Shown: positions 1 through 6,249 of the stretch, one piece after another | How the letters are laid out: every line of letters starts with the position of its first letter | How positions within the stretch are numbered: the stretch's first letter is position 1 | Assembly (NCBI GenBank): GCA_019307645.1 | Contig: JAFDJF010000160.1 | Coordinates: forward strand, 1-6,272 | Direction: 5' to 3' | DNA: 6,272 nt | Origin: Deltaproteobacteria bacterium | Lineage (GTDB): Bacteria > Desulfobacterota > DSM-4660 > Desulfatiglandales > Desulfatiglandaceae | The notes under the pieces: generated by a model | Databases searched by the model: none | What the model was told of the DNA's origin: nothing | What the model saw: only the letters and a program-made list of their open reading frames with translations | Made by a program: the position numbers and the translations under genes

Positions 1-655
1 CACTCCTAGCGGTAAATCCTACGCTAAACTTTTTCGTGGGTTGATACAGGAAGCCGATATGGCCTCCGTATCCAGCTATACCGTCGTACTCACTTTTCAC
101 TTTAAGTCCACCGATACTCAGCTTTTCTTCCATTTCGCCCATATACAGGGACACCCCCGCGCCGACGGAAAACGTCTCTCCAAATTTATATGCAACAGCA
201 GGCGTAAACGCAAACCACCCTGCATATGACTCCAAATCAAACCCCGTGTTTTGAAAATCATCATATGCAGTCCCGCCACCGGCATAAGGGATATAAGATC
301 CGAAACCAACTGCCCAATTATCAAATCTTTTGGAAATAAAGAAACCTGGTATGAGAAATGCTTCATCGCTTTTATCTGTAACTGAATTTTCAGTGTACTG
401 GAAGTCAGTAGGTGCGTAATAGGCATATACCTCGGCATATAACGTATGGTTTTGATTGAACACCATAGCGGCGGGATTAAAAAAAACAGCAGAAGCATCG
501 CTGACGGCAACGCCCGTGGGGGCGAACCCCATGCCAACCGACCTTATGCCGAGCGTCGGGTTATCGAATGCTCCACCAAAAGCACTTTGAAAAAAACCAG
601 AAAAGATAATAATCGCGATACATGTCAGTACAAGAATAGCTGATCTTGGAAACAT
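1..655 (-). CDS. OmpP1/FadL/TodX-family outer-membrane transport protein, N-terminal half (3' end outside window)
   Basis: An open frame runs from the ATG at 655-653 to the left window edge, 218 codons with no stop. Residues 1-27 form a signal peptide: a short start with Arg4, a hydrophobic core (ILVLTCIAIIIF) and small residues before likely cleavage near QSA or AFG. Residues 29-64 then give the family signature, GIRSVGMGFAPTGVAVSDAS followed by FFNPAAM, with the conserved Asn60-Pro61-Ala62. The rest is aromatic- and glycine-rich and alternates as expected of beta strands. Family members are monomeric beta-barrels of about 400-450 residues that move fatty acids, aromatics or other hydrophobic compounds across the outer membrane, so roughly half is visible. 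The substrate cannot be told from this. The start has only a G-run (659-664) close to the ATG rather than a normal Shine-Dalgarno, but no other start keeps the signal peptide. A strong promoter lies about 60 bp upstream. Confidence 0.88.
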   Translation of the reverse strand, partial: MFPRSAILVLTCIAIIIFSGFFQSAFGGAFDNPTLGIRSVGMGFAPTGVAVSDASAVFFNPAAMVFNQNHTLYAEVYAYYAPTDFQYTENSVTDKSDEAFLIPGFFISKRFDNWAVGFGSYIPYAGGGTAYDDFQNTGFDLESYAGWFAFTPAVAYKFGETFSVGAGVSLYMGEMEEKLSIGGLKVKSEYDGIAGYGGHIGFLYQPTKKFSVGFTARS

Positions 656-711
656 ATACCCCCCAATTTCGATTTGTTTATTGTATCGATTTTCATTCCA
701 AATCGTTTCAG

Positions 712-741
712 ATTATATCCCAAATTGTTCTTCAATGTCAA
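712..741 (-). promoter_or_regulatory. Consensus sigma-70 promoter of the FadL-type gene
   Basis: Read on the minus strand, a perfect -35 box TTGACA (741-736) and a perfect -10 box TATAAT (717-712) are separated by 18 bp. Transcription would start near 705, giving a leader of about 50 nt before the ATG at 655. Matching both hexamers exactly is rare by chance, and the site points at the only gene start nearby. The 18-bp spacer is one longer than optimal. Confidence 0.75.
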
Positions 742-745
742 TTTG
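721..745. promoter_or_regulatory. Palindrome over the promoter spacer and -35 box (candidate operator)
   Basis: CAAATTG (721-727) and CAATTTG (739-745) form a perfect 7-bp inverted repeat with 11 bp between the arms. The site covers most of the spacer and part of the -35 box of the promoter above, where a bound dimeric repressor would block RNA polymerase. Three TGACA pentamers on the minus strand (753-749, 748-744, 740-736) overlap and extend it. The regulator is unknown and the arms are AT-rich, so chance is possible. Confidence 0.35.
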
Positions 746-778
746 TCATGTCAGTCTGTAAGGATTGGGTAGCAGTTT

Positions 779-820
779 AGGGTTCGCGCAGAAATAAATT
801 CACATTTTGGCGCGAGCCCT
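779..820. repeat. GC-rich inverted repeat, 11-bp arms
   Basis: AGGGTTCGCGC (779-789) pairs with GCGCGAGCCCT (810-820). Ten of eleven positions are Watson-Crick and the other (T783 opposite G816) is a wobble pair in + strand RNA. The loop is 20 nt and AT-rich. It lies about 160-200 bp downstream of the kinase locus stop, so it could end or stabilise that transcript. However, neither strand has a U-run after the stem, so it is not a standard intrinsic terminator. Confidence 0.45.
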
Positions 821-978
821 TAGCGCTTTGAAACCGGGGCGGGCCGTGAAAATGAGTTCCGAAGTGAAGTGTTCTGATATTAATGCCGTCACCTGCAGTA
901 CGACATTCCGTCAGGTAAGAGAACGTGGAAAGGAATAGAATGGATTTTTTTATAAGACCCAGGATTACAGTGTTATCG

Positions 979-2067
979 TTAGCTCCCCATATTTTCATGG
1001 GGAAGATTTTTCAGGGTCTGTTTCAATGACGACGCAACCTGCTCATACATGGTGGCGGCTTTAGAAAGGACTCTGGATGCCTCATTCAGATTGTTTTCTT
1101 TCCCGAGTTCCTGCAGCTCTGTAAAAAGTTTATACAGGCACTCTATGCCGAAGTTCCCGGCTGTTCCTTTCAACTTATGCGCCAGGTTTTCAACCTCTTT
1201 GGAGTCTTCATTTTTCAGGGAGTATTTCAAATCTTCTATTACTTCAGGGGTGTCTCGCATGAATATTTCAGACAGTTCCCTGAAAAAACACATATCGTCT
1301 CCGTATTTATCCAAAACCGGACTCAAATCAAGAGGATCTCCATGGGATGACGGCGCGTGACTGCTTTCTTTGAATGGGGCGTCCTGATTCATGTCAACCT
1401 GTTCAGTTTTAGGGATTACGTGTCTATCTCCATGGACCCATTTTTCCAGTGTTCTGTAAAGATCTTCGGCCATGATCGGTTTGGGAACAAAATCATCCAT
1501 ACCCGCTTCTAAACATTTTTCACGATCCCCTTTCATTACATTGGCCGTCATCGCAATAATGGGGATACGTTGTCCGGTGTCCTGCTCTGTCCTTCGAATT
1601 TCCATTGTCGCATTATAGCCGTCCATTACCGGCATCTGTATGTCCATCAATACAACGTCAAAATGTGAAGTTTTTAATGCCGCAACAGCTTTTTGGCCGT
1701 TTTCGGCGATGATTACTTTGTAGCCGCGTTTCTGCAAAAGTTTTGTGGCGACTTTCTGATTAACGACCTGATCCTCAACAAGAAGCACCTGGGTGTCGTC
1801 AGGGCTTGCTTCTCTGATTGTATATCTGGTAATCATGGATTGATTCCCTTCCTGCAAGTCCTCCTTTTGGTCCAGTGCTAAAATAATTGCTTTATTAAGT
1901 TGAGAGAGTCTGACCGGCTTAACCAGGTAACCTTTCACACCGATACCTTTCAGCCGTTTTACGTCTCCGCGATTGCCGAATGATATCAACATGAGAATAA
2001 TGGTTTCGCTTATCTGAGGGTCCTTTTTTATTTTTTCTGCTGTTTGTTCTCCGTTCATTTCCGGCAT
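979..2067 (-). CDS. Receiver-HPt phosphorelay protein; downstream part of an interrupted hybrid histidine kinase
   Basis: About 362 residues in the same frame as the kinase upstream, separated from it only by TAA (2073-2071). It opens in the middle of a receiver domain (MPEMNGEQTA), keeping strands 4-5 with the conserved Lys in YLVKPVR, but Ile replaces the usual Thr/Ser in LMLISFG. Residues ~92-210 are a complete second receiver: acidic pair Glu98-Asp99 (LLVEDQ), phospho-acceptor Asp142 (LMDIQMP), Thr174 (AMTAN) and Lys196 (VPKPI). Residues ~248-350 are an HPt domain with phospho-acceptor His297 in AHKLKGTAGNFG. In hybrid kinases phosphate passes from receiver to HPt and then to a separate response regulator, so this part would relay the signal in the cytoplasm. 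ATG 2067 is chosen over GTG 2070 because GGAG (2077-2074) lies 6 nt before it. It may instead be the untranslated tail of a broken gene. Domain identity is certain; independent translation is not. Confidence 0.72.
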   Translation of the reverse strand: MPEMNGEQTAEKIKKDPQISETIILMLISFGNRGDVKRLKGIGVKGYLVKPVRLSQLNKAIILALDQKEDLQEGNQSMITRYTIREASPDDTQVLLVEDQVVNQKVATKLLQKRGYKVIIAENGQKAVAALKTSHFDVVLMDIQMPVMDGYNATMEIRRTEQDTGQRIPIIAMTANVMKGDREKCLEAGMDDFVPKPIMAEDLYRTLEKWVHGDRHVIPKTEQVDMNQDAPFKESSHAPSSHGDPLDLSPVLDKYGDDMCFFRELSEIFMRDTPEVIEDLKYSLKNEDSKEVENLAHKLKGTAGNFGIECLYKLFTELQELGKENNLNEASRVLSKAATMYEQVASSLKQTLKNLPHENMGS

Positions 2068-2077
2068 CACTTACTCC
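2065..2077 (-). other. In-frame TAA with overlapping Shine-Dalgarno and restart codons
   Basis: The minus strand reads CTG GAG TAA GTG ATG CCG across this point. TAA (2073-2071) interrupts an otherwise continuous receiver domain without any loss or gain of codons: E-stop-V-M-P lines up with the family pattern D-x-M-M-P. GGAG (2077-2074), partly formed by the Glu codon, is 6 nt from the ATG at 2067 and 3 nt from the GTG at 2070. That arrangement suits termination followed by re-initiation by the same ribosome. A nonsense mutation or sequence error would look the same. Confidence 0.8.
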
Positions 2078-3666
2078 AGTAGCACAATCTTAAACGGATC
2101 ACCCACTTCTGCAGCCTTTCTAAGCGTGTGCAGAGCCTCAATTCCGCTGTTGACAGCTTTTGGCCTGCTGCCAGAAGATTCCAGCATGCCAGTCAATACC
2201 AAACGGTTGGTTTTGTTATCTTCGACGACAAGGATGCGTGTACCCCTGACATCCATGCATCTACTCCCTGAGAGATCTTCTCCATTGGCTTCGTCATCTT
2301 TGATAAAGCGGGCAGTAAACCAGAACGTGCTGCCTTTATTTATTTGGCTGTCAACGGAAATTTCTCCACCCATCATTTCAACGAGTTGTTTTGAAATAGA
2401 CAATCCGAGACCCGTTCCCCCGTACTTGCGTGTTGTGGATCCATCTGCTTGTGAAAAGGCATTAAATATTAAAGGGATACGATCTTGGGGGATTCCGGTA
2501 CCCGTATCCGAGACATGAAATCGTAGGGCGGCTTCTTTTTTTTCATCTTTCTCGAGAAGCACACGTACCGTCGCCTCCCCTTTTTCCGTAAACTTGACGG
2601 CATTCCCCAGCAGGTTGATAAGGACCTGTTTTAAGCGACCCGGGTCTCCTTTCAGAAAAACCGGCACATCAGACTCGATGAGACATGCCGTTTCCAGATT
2701 TTTTTCCGACGCGCGCACGGCAATTGTTTCAAGGACATCTTCTACAGTAATACGCAGATCGAACGGGATAGACTCCATTTCAAGTTTGCCGGCTTCAATC
2801 TTTGAAAGATCCAGGATATCGTTAATCAAATCAAGTAGTGCGGTTGATGAGTTCTGGACGACTGCCAATGCCTCCTTCTGTTCGTAATCAAGCCTGGTTT
2901 CTCTCAAAACCTGCAACATGCCCAGTATGCCATTCATGGGCGTCCGAATTTCATGACTCATATTGGCCAGAAACTCGCTCTTTGCCCGGTTTGCCTTCTC
3001 AGCCTCTTCTTTGGCCTTGAACAGTTCCTTCTCCGCTCGCTTGCGCTCATTGATTTCCTGCTGGAGTTCCTCGTTGCTTCTCTTCAACTCGCTGTCTTTC
3101 TGTTGGAACCTGCTTTCAAGTTCTTTGTGAATTTTTTTGAGGTTGCCTTCCATCTGCCATTTAGCTGCCAGAGCGGATGAAAGCTGGTAGATTTCTTGCG
3201 GGTGAAAGGGCTTTTGAATGTAAAATAGTTTCTGAACCGGCGGGACCCGCATTGAGATCTCTTTGGGATCGACATCAGCATAGCCCGTCACGATTACGAG
3301 TACAATATTCGGGTCCAACTCTCTGATATGTTCTGCCGTCCAGATACCATCTGGCCCAGGCGGCATTCGGACGTCAAGGAAAGCGACTGCAAATGGCTGG
3401 TTTTCCTCTAAAGATTGTTTAACAACCTCAACCGCTTCGTTCCCTTGATGACAGAGTGTCAAGTCAAATGAGTGTATTAACTGTTTATCCCCATCGTCTT
3501 GGAAGCCATTTTCGAAGAATCCTTCTTCAAGCGAACCCATTTCAGATGAGGGATTTTTCGCACCAAATCTTCGACCGAGGATATGGTCGTATAATTCCAG
3601 GATCATGTCCTCGTCATCGGCAGCAAGAATTCTGAAAGGTCTACTTGTTTGTTCTAATGTGGGCAT
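2071..3666 (-). CDS. Hybrid sensor histidine kinase (REC-HisKA-HATPase), ending early inside a second receiver
   Basis: 531 residues with no transmembrane segment, so probably cytoplasmic. Residues ~11-170 are a receiver with acidic Asp17-Asp18, phospho-acceptor Asp98 ([12 protein letters not shown]), Thr127 and Lys152 (IQKPF). About 35 extra acidic and glycine-rich residues (31-66) sit between helix 1 and strand 2. A charged coiled coil follows (~175-228). HisKA holds the H box with phosphorylated His238 ([12 protein letters not shown]). The HATPase has the N box (Asn355), the DTGTG box (Asp387) and GGTGLGL (416-422), so kinase activity should be intact. From ~476 a second receiver begins (ILVVEDN, Glu482-Asp483) and stops at IVLLE, with Glu531 where the phospho-acceptor Asp is expected. 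The frame continues immediately after the TAA, so the ancestral protein was about 895 residues, REC-HisKA-HATPase-REC-REC-HPt. Input probably arrives by phosphorylation of the N-terminal receiver. The start ATG (3666) has only a weak GGA 8 nt upstream. No partner gene is recognisable. Confidence 0.88.
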   Translation of the reverse strand: MPTLEQTSRPFRILAADDEDMILELYDHILGRRFGAKNPSSEMGSLEEGFFENGFQDDGDKQLIHSFDLTLCHQGNEAVEVVKQSLEENQPFAVAFLDVRMPPGPDGIWTAEHIRELDPNIVLVIVTGYADVDPKEISMRVPPVQKLFYIQKPFHPQEIYQLSSALAAKWQMEGNLKKIHKELESRFQQKDSELKRSNEELQQEINERKRAEKELFKAKEEAEKANRAKSEFLANMSHEIRTPMNGILGMLQVLRETRLDYEQKEALAVVQNSSTALLDLINDILDLSKIEAGKLEMESIPFDLRITVEDVLETIAVRASEKNLETACLIESDVPVFLKGDPGRLKQVLINLLGNAVKFTEKGEATVRVLLEKDEKKEAALRFHVSDTGTGIPQDRIPLIFNAFSQADGSTTRKYGGTGLGLSISKQLVEMMGGEISVDSQINKGSTFWFTARFIKDDEANGEDLSGSRCMDVRGTRILVVEDNKTNRLVLTGMLESSGSRPKAVNSGIEALHTLRKAAEVGDPFKIVLLE

Positions 3667-3744
3667 GTTTTCAATCCATTATCGAAAGTTTCATGTCAAG
3701 GCCTCACCGGGACTTAAGATAGCCGTGTTTTTTGTGTAATCTTC

Positions 3745-3751
3745 ATCTATT
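3745..3751. repeat. Target-site duplication, left copy (ATCTATT)
   Basis: ATCTATT directly abuts the left terminal inverted repeat of the 133-bp element and is repeated exactly at 3885-3891, directly after the right terminal repeat. The abutting position, not just the sequence identity, is what marks it as a transposition footprint. Confidence 0.75.
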
Positions 3752-3884
3752 GATGAACTCGTAAAAAGTCGTCACTCCGGTGAAAACCGGAGTCCAGACC
3801 GGTTGGAACCATCTGATATAACTGGATTCCGGCCTTCGCCGGAATGACGAGAAATGGTGTTTTCCGACTTTTTACGGAATCATC
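3752..3884. mobile_element. 133-bp miniature inverted-repeat transposable element (MITE-like)
   Basis: The ends are 20-bp terminal inverted repeats, 3752-3771 and 3865-3884, matching at 17 of 20 positions and sharing an uninterrupted CGTAAAAAGTCG. They are directly flanked by the 7-bp direct repeat ATCTATT (3745-3751 and 3885-3891), as expected of a target-site duplication; a shared C could make it 8 bp. Inside are two perfect 8-bp-stem hairpins: ACTCCGGT-GAAA-ACCGGAGT (3774-3793) and ATTCCGGC-CTTC-GCCGGAAT (3826-3845). Their outer sequences are also inverted copies of each other, so the whole element is nearly palindromic, apart from about 16 extra bases in the right arm. There is no coding capacity, so any movement would need a transposase from elsewhere. 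It lies 86 bp upstream of the kinase start codon. Confidence 0.82.
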
Positions 3885-3891
3885 ATCTATT
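3885..3891. repeat. Target-site duplication, right copy (ATCTATT)
   Basis: Exact copy of 3745-3751, directly after the right terminal inverted repeat. The base before both copies is C (3744 and 3884), so the duplication may be 8 bp if the element's last base belongs to it. Confidence 0.75.
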
Positions 3892-3916
3892 ATGGCATCC
3901 GAGAATCAGTAAACAA
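3889..3916 (-). promoter_or_regulatory. Weak sigma-70 promoter candidate for the kinase locus
   Basis: On the minus strand, TTGTTT (3916-3911) and CATAAT (3894-3889, one mismatch to TATAAT) are 16 bp apart. The start point would fall near 3882, inside the right terminal repeat of the miniature element, so the element would be transcribed as part of the kinase leader. The -35 box is poor. No better promoter was found between the dnaK terminator and the kinase start. Confidence 0.25.
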
Positions 3917-4065
3917 ATCTGTTCGTTCACAATCAGGAGTTCCCATATCCCTTTTCTTTCAAAAACCATGCCGAAAAGGAACAATCCCGTTGTTTTGATT
4001 TTCATTTGTTGTATCAGGTAGTTAACGAATTTCTACTGAGGACGGACTGCTCATGCGTCATGAAA

Positions 4066-4105
4066 GGTGACACAGTTACCGAAGTGTAAATTGACACACT
4101 GTCAA
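4066..4105. repeat. Clustered TGACACA / TTGACA repeats, possible insertion-sequence end remnant
   Basis: TGACACA occurs at 4068-4074 and 4092-4098, 24 bp apart. The second copy is part of a perfect inverted repeat TTGACA-CAC-TGTCAA (4091-4105). The first is part of GGTGAC-ACA-GTTACC (4066-4080), which pairs at five of six positions plus one wobble. Several short copies of one motif near an edge are typical of transposase-binding ends such as those of IS21-family elements. No transposase gene is present, and the assignment rests on the look of the repeats only. Confidence 0.3.
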
Positions 4106-4110
4106 ATGAA

Positions 4111-4145
4111 AAATGGCGGCGATCTCAGAAGAATCGCCGCCATTT
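4111..4145 (-). terminator. Intrinsic terminator of dnaK
   Basis: A perfect 13-bp stem (4111-4123 with 4133-4145) encloses a 9-nt loop. The stem core is GGCGGCGAT/ATCGCCGCC, flanked by A/T pairs. On the minus strand it is followed by TTTTTCATTT, a usable U-run, and it starts 21 nt after the dnaK stop codon. A T-rich stretch on the other side (CTGTTTTC) could allow some termination in the + direction as well. Confidence 0.9.
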
Positions 4146-4166
4146 CTGTTTTCAGTTCTTTAATTT

Positions 4167-6080
4167 TTATGCGACCTCTTGATAGTCGGCGTCTACCACA
4201 TCGTCATTGGGTCCGTGTGAACCCTGTTGCCAGGCACCTTCGTTTCCGCATCCGCCCTGCTGACAACCGGCTGCGGAAGACTGCTGATACATGGTTGAAG
4301 CCAGACTGTGAGAAGCATGGGTCAGAAGCTCGGTGAGACGCTTTATCTCTGAAACATCATCGCCTTCAATTGCACGCTTGAGGTTATTGATGGCATCGGT
4401 GAGTTCCGTTTTTGTGTTACCGTCAATCTTATCTCCAAGCTCTGCAATTGTTTTTTCAGTTGTGTAGATCAGACCATCAGCCGTGTTACGAGCCTCCACA
4501 AGCTCTTTCTTGGTTCTGTCTTCTTCTGCGTGGAGCTCCGCATCCTTGACCAGTCGGTCGATTTCTTCCGGGGCCAGGCCCGAAGATGCCGTTATCCGGA
4601 CAGATTGCTGTTTCCCTGTCGCCTGATCCTTGGCAGAGACTTCCACAATACCGTTTGCATCGATATCAAATGTCACTTCGATCTGTGGCATGCCCCTGGG
4701 TGCCGGCGAGATACCCACAAGCTCGAACCGACCCAGTGTCTTGTTGTCGCGGGCCATTTCCCGCTCTCCCTGGAGCACGTGTACCGAAACTGCGGGCTGA
4801 TTATCCTCAGCAGTGGAGAAAGTTTCACTCTTTTTGGTGGGAATGGTTGTGTTTTTCTCAATAAGCCTGGTCATAACACCGCCCAAGGTCTCAATCCCCA
4901 GCGAAAGCGGTGTAACATCGAGCAGCAGAACATCGTTGACATCCCCTTTCAGCACAGCCCCCTGGATGGATGCGCCAAGCGCCACGACCTCATCGGGATT
5001 AACCCCTTTGCTGGGCTCTCTTCCGAAGAGCTTTTTTACGCGCTCCTGAACCGCAGGCATCCGCGTCATTCCGCCAACCAGGACAACCTCATCGATGTCA
5101 CTGGCTGGAAGGCCTGCATCTTTCATTGCCATTTTGCAGGGCTCCTCCAGTTTGTCCAGAAGGTCATTAACAAGGGCTTCGAGCTTGGACCGGCCCAGTT
5201 TTACGTCAAGATGTTTCGGTCCGCCGGCATCTGCGGTGATAAAGGGCAGATTCACGGTCGTCTCCATGGAAGAAGACAACTCCATTTTGGCCTTTTCCGC
5301 GGCCTCTTTCAGGCGCTGCAGGGCCATGTTGTCATTCCTCAGGTCAATTCCCTGGTCTTTCTTGAATTCATCTGCCAGATAATCCACCAGCCTCAGGTCA
5401 AAATCTTCGCCTCCCAGGTGGGTATCTCCGTTTGTGGCCTTTACTTCAAATATGCCATCGCCTATCTCCATAATAGAGATATCAAACGTTCCTCCCCCGA
5501 GGTCGAATACTGCGATTTTTTCTTCTGACTTCTTGTCCAAACCATAGGCAAGGGATGCGGCAGTCGGTTCATTGATGATTCTCAACACATTGAGCCCGGC
5601 TATCTTTCCTGCATCTTTTGTGGCCTGTCTCTGGCTGTCGTTGAAGTAAGCGGGAACCGTTATCACGGCATCTGTAACTTTTTCCCCAAGATATTCTTCT
5701 GCGTATTTCTTGATATTGGCCAGGATGTAGGAGGAAATCTCAGCCGGACTATGCTGTTTACCGCGGACATTTATCCGAACGTCACCATTTGATGCTTTTT
5801 CGATTTTATAAGGCAGGATCTTGATATCATTTTGCACCTCCTTAGAATCATACTTCCTGCCAATAAGCCTTTTTACCCCAAATACCGTATTTTCAGGGTT
5901 GGTTACCGCCTGTCTTTTGGCAATTTGTCCCACCAGTCTCTCTCCTTTTTCAGAGACAGCCACAATTGAAGGCGTCGTTCGACCGCCTTCGGTGTTGGTG
6001 ATGACATTTGGCTCGCCTCCCTCCATTACGGAAACACACGAGTTGGTGGTTCCCAGGTCTATTCCTATTATTTTGCTCAT
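4167..6080 (-). CDS. dnaK: Chaperone protein DnaK (Hsp70)
   Basis: Complete 637-residue Hsp70, matching the usual DnaK length (638 in Escherichia coli). The nucleotide-binding domain shows [11 protein letters not shown] (6-16), catalytic Lys70, [13 protein letters not shown] (142-154), [11 protein letters not shown] with Glu171, FDLGGGTFD with Thr198 (192-200) and [10 protein letters not shown] (333-342). The interdomain linker is DVLLLDVTP (383-391). The beta substrate-binding domain and alpha lid follow, and the tail ends [12 protein letters not shown]. It binds exposed hydrophobic segments of unfolded cytoplasmic proteins in an ATP cycle driven by DnaJ and GrpE. The ATG at 6080 is chosen over an upstream in-frame TTG (6101): AAGGAGGG (6094-6087) lies 6 nt before it, and [13 protein letters not shown] is the normal beginning. 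No dnaJ follows: a terminator and a 500-bp gap do. Odd point: the flexible tail has two cysteines (Cys606, Cys611) in a Gln/Gly-rich segment. Confidence 0.98.
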   Translation of the reverse strand: MSKIIGIDLGTTNSCVSVMEGGEPNVITNTEGGRTTPSIVAVSEKGERLVGQIAKRQAVTNPENTVFGVKRLIGRKYDSKEVQNDIKILPYKIEKASNGDVRINVRGKQHSPAEISSYILANIKKYAEEYLGEKVTDAVITVPAYFNDSQRQATKDAGKIAGLNVLRIINEPTAASLAYGLDKKSEEKIAVFDLGGGTFDISIMEIGDGIFEVKATNGDTHLGGEDFDLRLVDYLADEFKKDQGIDLRNDNMALQRLKEAAEKAKMELSSSMETTVNLPFITADAGGPKHLDVKLGRSKLEALVNDLLDKLEEPCKMAMKDAGLPASDIDEVVLVGGMTRMPAVQERVKKLFGREPSKGVNPDEVVALGASIQGAVLKGDVNDVLLLDVTPLSLGIETLGGVMTRLIEKNTTIPTKKSETFSTAEDNQPAVSVHVLQGEREMARDNKTLGRFELVGISPAPRGMPQIEVTFDIDANGIVEVSAKDQATGKQQSVRITASSGLAPEEIDRLVKDAELHAEEDRTKKELVEARNTADGLIYTTEKTIAELGDKIDGNTKTELTDAINNLKRAIEGDDVSEIKRLTELLTHASHSLASTMYQQSSAAGCQQGGCGNEGAWQQGSHGPNDDVVDADYQEVA

Positions 6081-6086
6081 AATATT

Positions 6087-6094
6087 CCCTCCTT
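6087..6094 (-). promoter_or_regulatory. Strong ribosome binding site of dnaK
   Basis: AAGGAGGG on the minus strand, 6 nt before the ATG at 6080. It decides between this start and the in-frame TTG 21 nt further upstream, which would place the Shine-Dalgarno inside the coding sequence. Confidence 0.9.
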
Positions 6095-6150
6095 GTTTCA
6101 ACCGATTTTATTTTTAAAACCCATAGGCAAGGCCGAGGTTTCATTGACCC

Positions 6151-6198
6151 GCCACAGAGAAACTAAATGCCACGATGTTCTGTTTGTCTCTTTGTGGC
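6151..6198 (-). other. Hairpin in the dnaK leader
   Basis: GCCACA (6151-6156) pairs with TGTGGC (6193-6198). The pairing continues inward, with one G-T wobble and a few mismatches, through AGAGAAAC against GTTTGTCTCTT. It lies 70-118 nt upstream of the dnaK ATG, close to where transcripts from the candidate heat-shock promoter would begin. It is not a CIRCE element (TTAGCACTC-N9-GAGTGCTAA), so HrcA control is not supported here. Confidence 0.4.
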
Positions 6199-6199
6199 T

Positions 6200-6229
6200 G
6201 AATGGGTTGTTCATTAAAATAAAATTAAG
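6200..6229 (-). promoter_or_regulatory. Candidate sigma-32 (heat-shock) promoter of dnaK
   Basis: On the minus strand CTTAATT (6229-6223) and ACCCATTC (6207-6200) are 15 bp apart, compared with the E. coli sigma-32 pattern CTTGAAA, 11-15 bp, CCCCATNT. The -10 part keeps CCCAT, while the -35 part matches at four of seven positions. The position is sensible for dnaK, giving a leader of about 110 nt, but the match is only partial. Confidence 0.35.
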
Positions 6230-6249
6230 CACATTTTCATTGAAGTCAA
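6222..6249 (-). promoter_or_regulatory. Weak sigma-70 promoter candidate for dnaK
   Basis: TTGACT (6249-6244) is a good -35 box, but the element 16 bp downstream, TAATTT (6227-6222), is a poor -10. It overlaps the sigma-32 candidate, as housekeeping and heat-shock promoters of dnaK genes sometimes do. The rest of the 192 bp upstream of dnaK shows no gene. Confidence 0.25.

Larger units (their letters stand above)
656..978. other. Intergenic region between the kinase locus and the FadL-type gene
   Basis: This stretch has no convincing gene. The part next to the FadL-type gene (656-760) carries its promoter and the candidate operator. At 779-820 there is a GC-rich inverted repeat. From about 830 to 978 I see no promoter, RNA gene or terminator with a U-run, so where the kinase transcript ends is unclear. 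A 73-codon minus-strand frame (998-777) crosses the region, but it lacks a ribosome binding site and protein-like composition. Confidence 0.6.
3667..4166. other. Intergenic region between dnaK and the kinase locus
   Basis: 500 bp with no credible protein or RNA gene. From the dnaK side it holds the dnaK terminator (4111-4145), repeated TGACACA/TTGACA-type motifs (4066-4105) and an AT-rich stretch without clear signals (about 3917-4060). Next come a weak promoter candidate (3889-3916), the miniature inverted-repeat element with its flanking direct repeats (3745-3891), and 78 bp before the kinase start. A TTGACA in that last part (minus strand, near 3695) has no -10 box at a usable distance. 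Confidence 0.6.

Noticed and set aside
118..537. 139-codon minus-strand frame across the FadL-type gene
   Set aside because: It is in another frame of the FadL-type gene, whose signal peptide and NPA motif are in the 655-to-1 frame. The shadow frame has no matching features.
777..998. 73-codon minus-strand frame downstream of and overlapping the kinase locus end
   Set aside because: Its ATG is preceded by pyrimidines (TCTTCCCC) with no Shine-Dalgarno, it overlaps the end of the REC-HPt frame, and its protein has no recognisable domain or consistent composition.
985..1002. CCCCAT-ATTTTC-ATGGGG hairpin at the very end of the REC-HPt coding region as a terminator
   Set aside because: It is a perfect but short 6-bp stem before the stop codon, and on the minus strand it is followed by AGCTAACGATAA rather than a U-run.
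2071..2073. Selenocysteine or pyrrolysine recoding at the internal stop
   Set aside because: The codon is TAA; selenocysteine uses TGA and pyrrolysine TAG. No recoding element is recognisable downstream.
3672..3700. TTGACA ... GATAAT close to the kinase start as a promoter
   Set aside because: The two boxes are only 10 bp apart on the minus strand, too close for sigma-70 RNA polymerase.
3752..3884. CRISPR or RNA gene reading of the hairpin-rich region
   Set aside because: There is no repeat-spacer series. The terminal inverted repeats and flanking direct repeats explain the structure as a transposable element.
4530..5528. Long (332-codon) + strand open frame opposite dnaK
   Set aside because: Long antisense frames opposite Hsp70 genes are a known effect of their codon pattern. 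There is no ribosome binding site, domain or promoter to support it, and dnaK itself is unquestionable.
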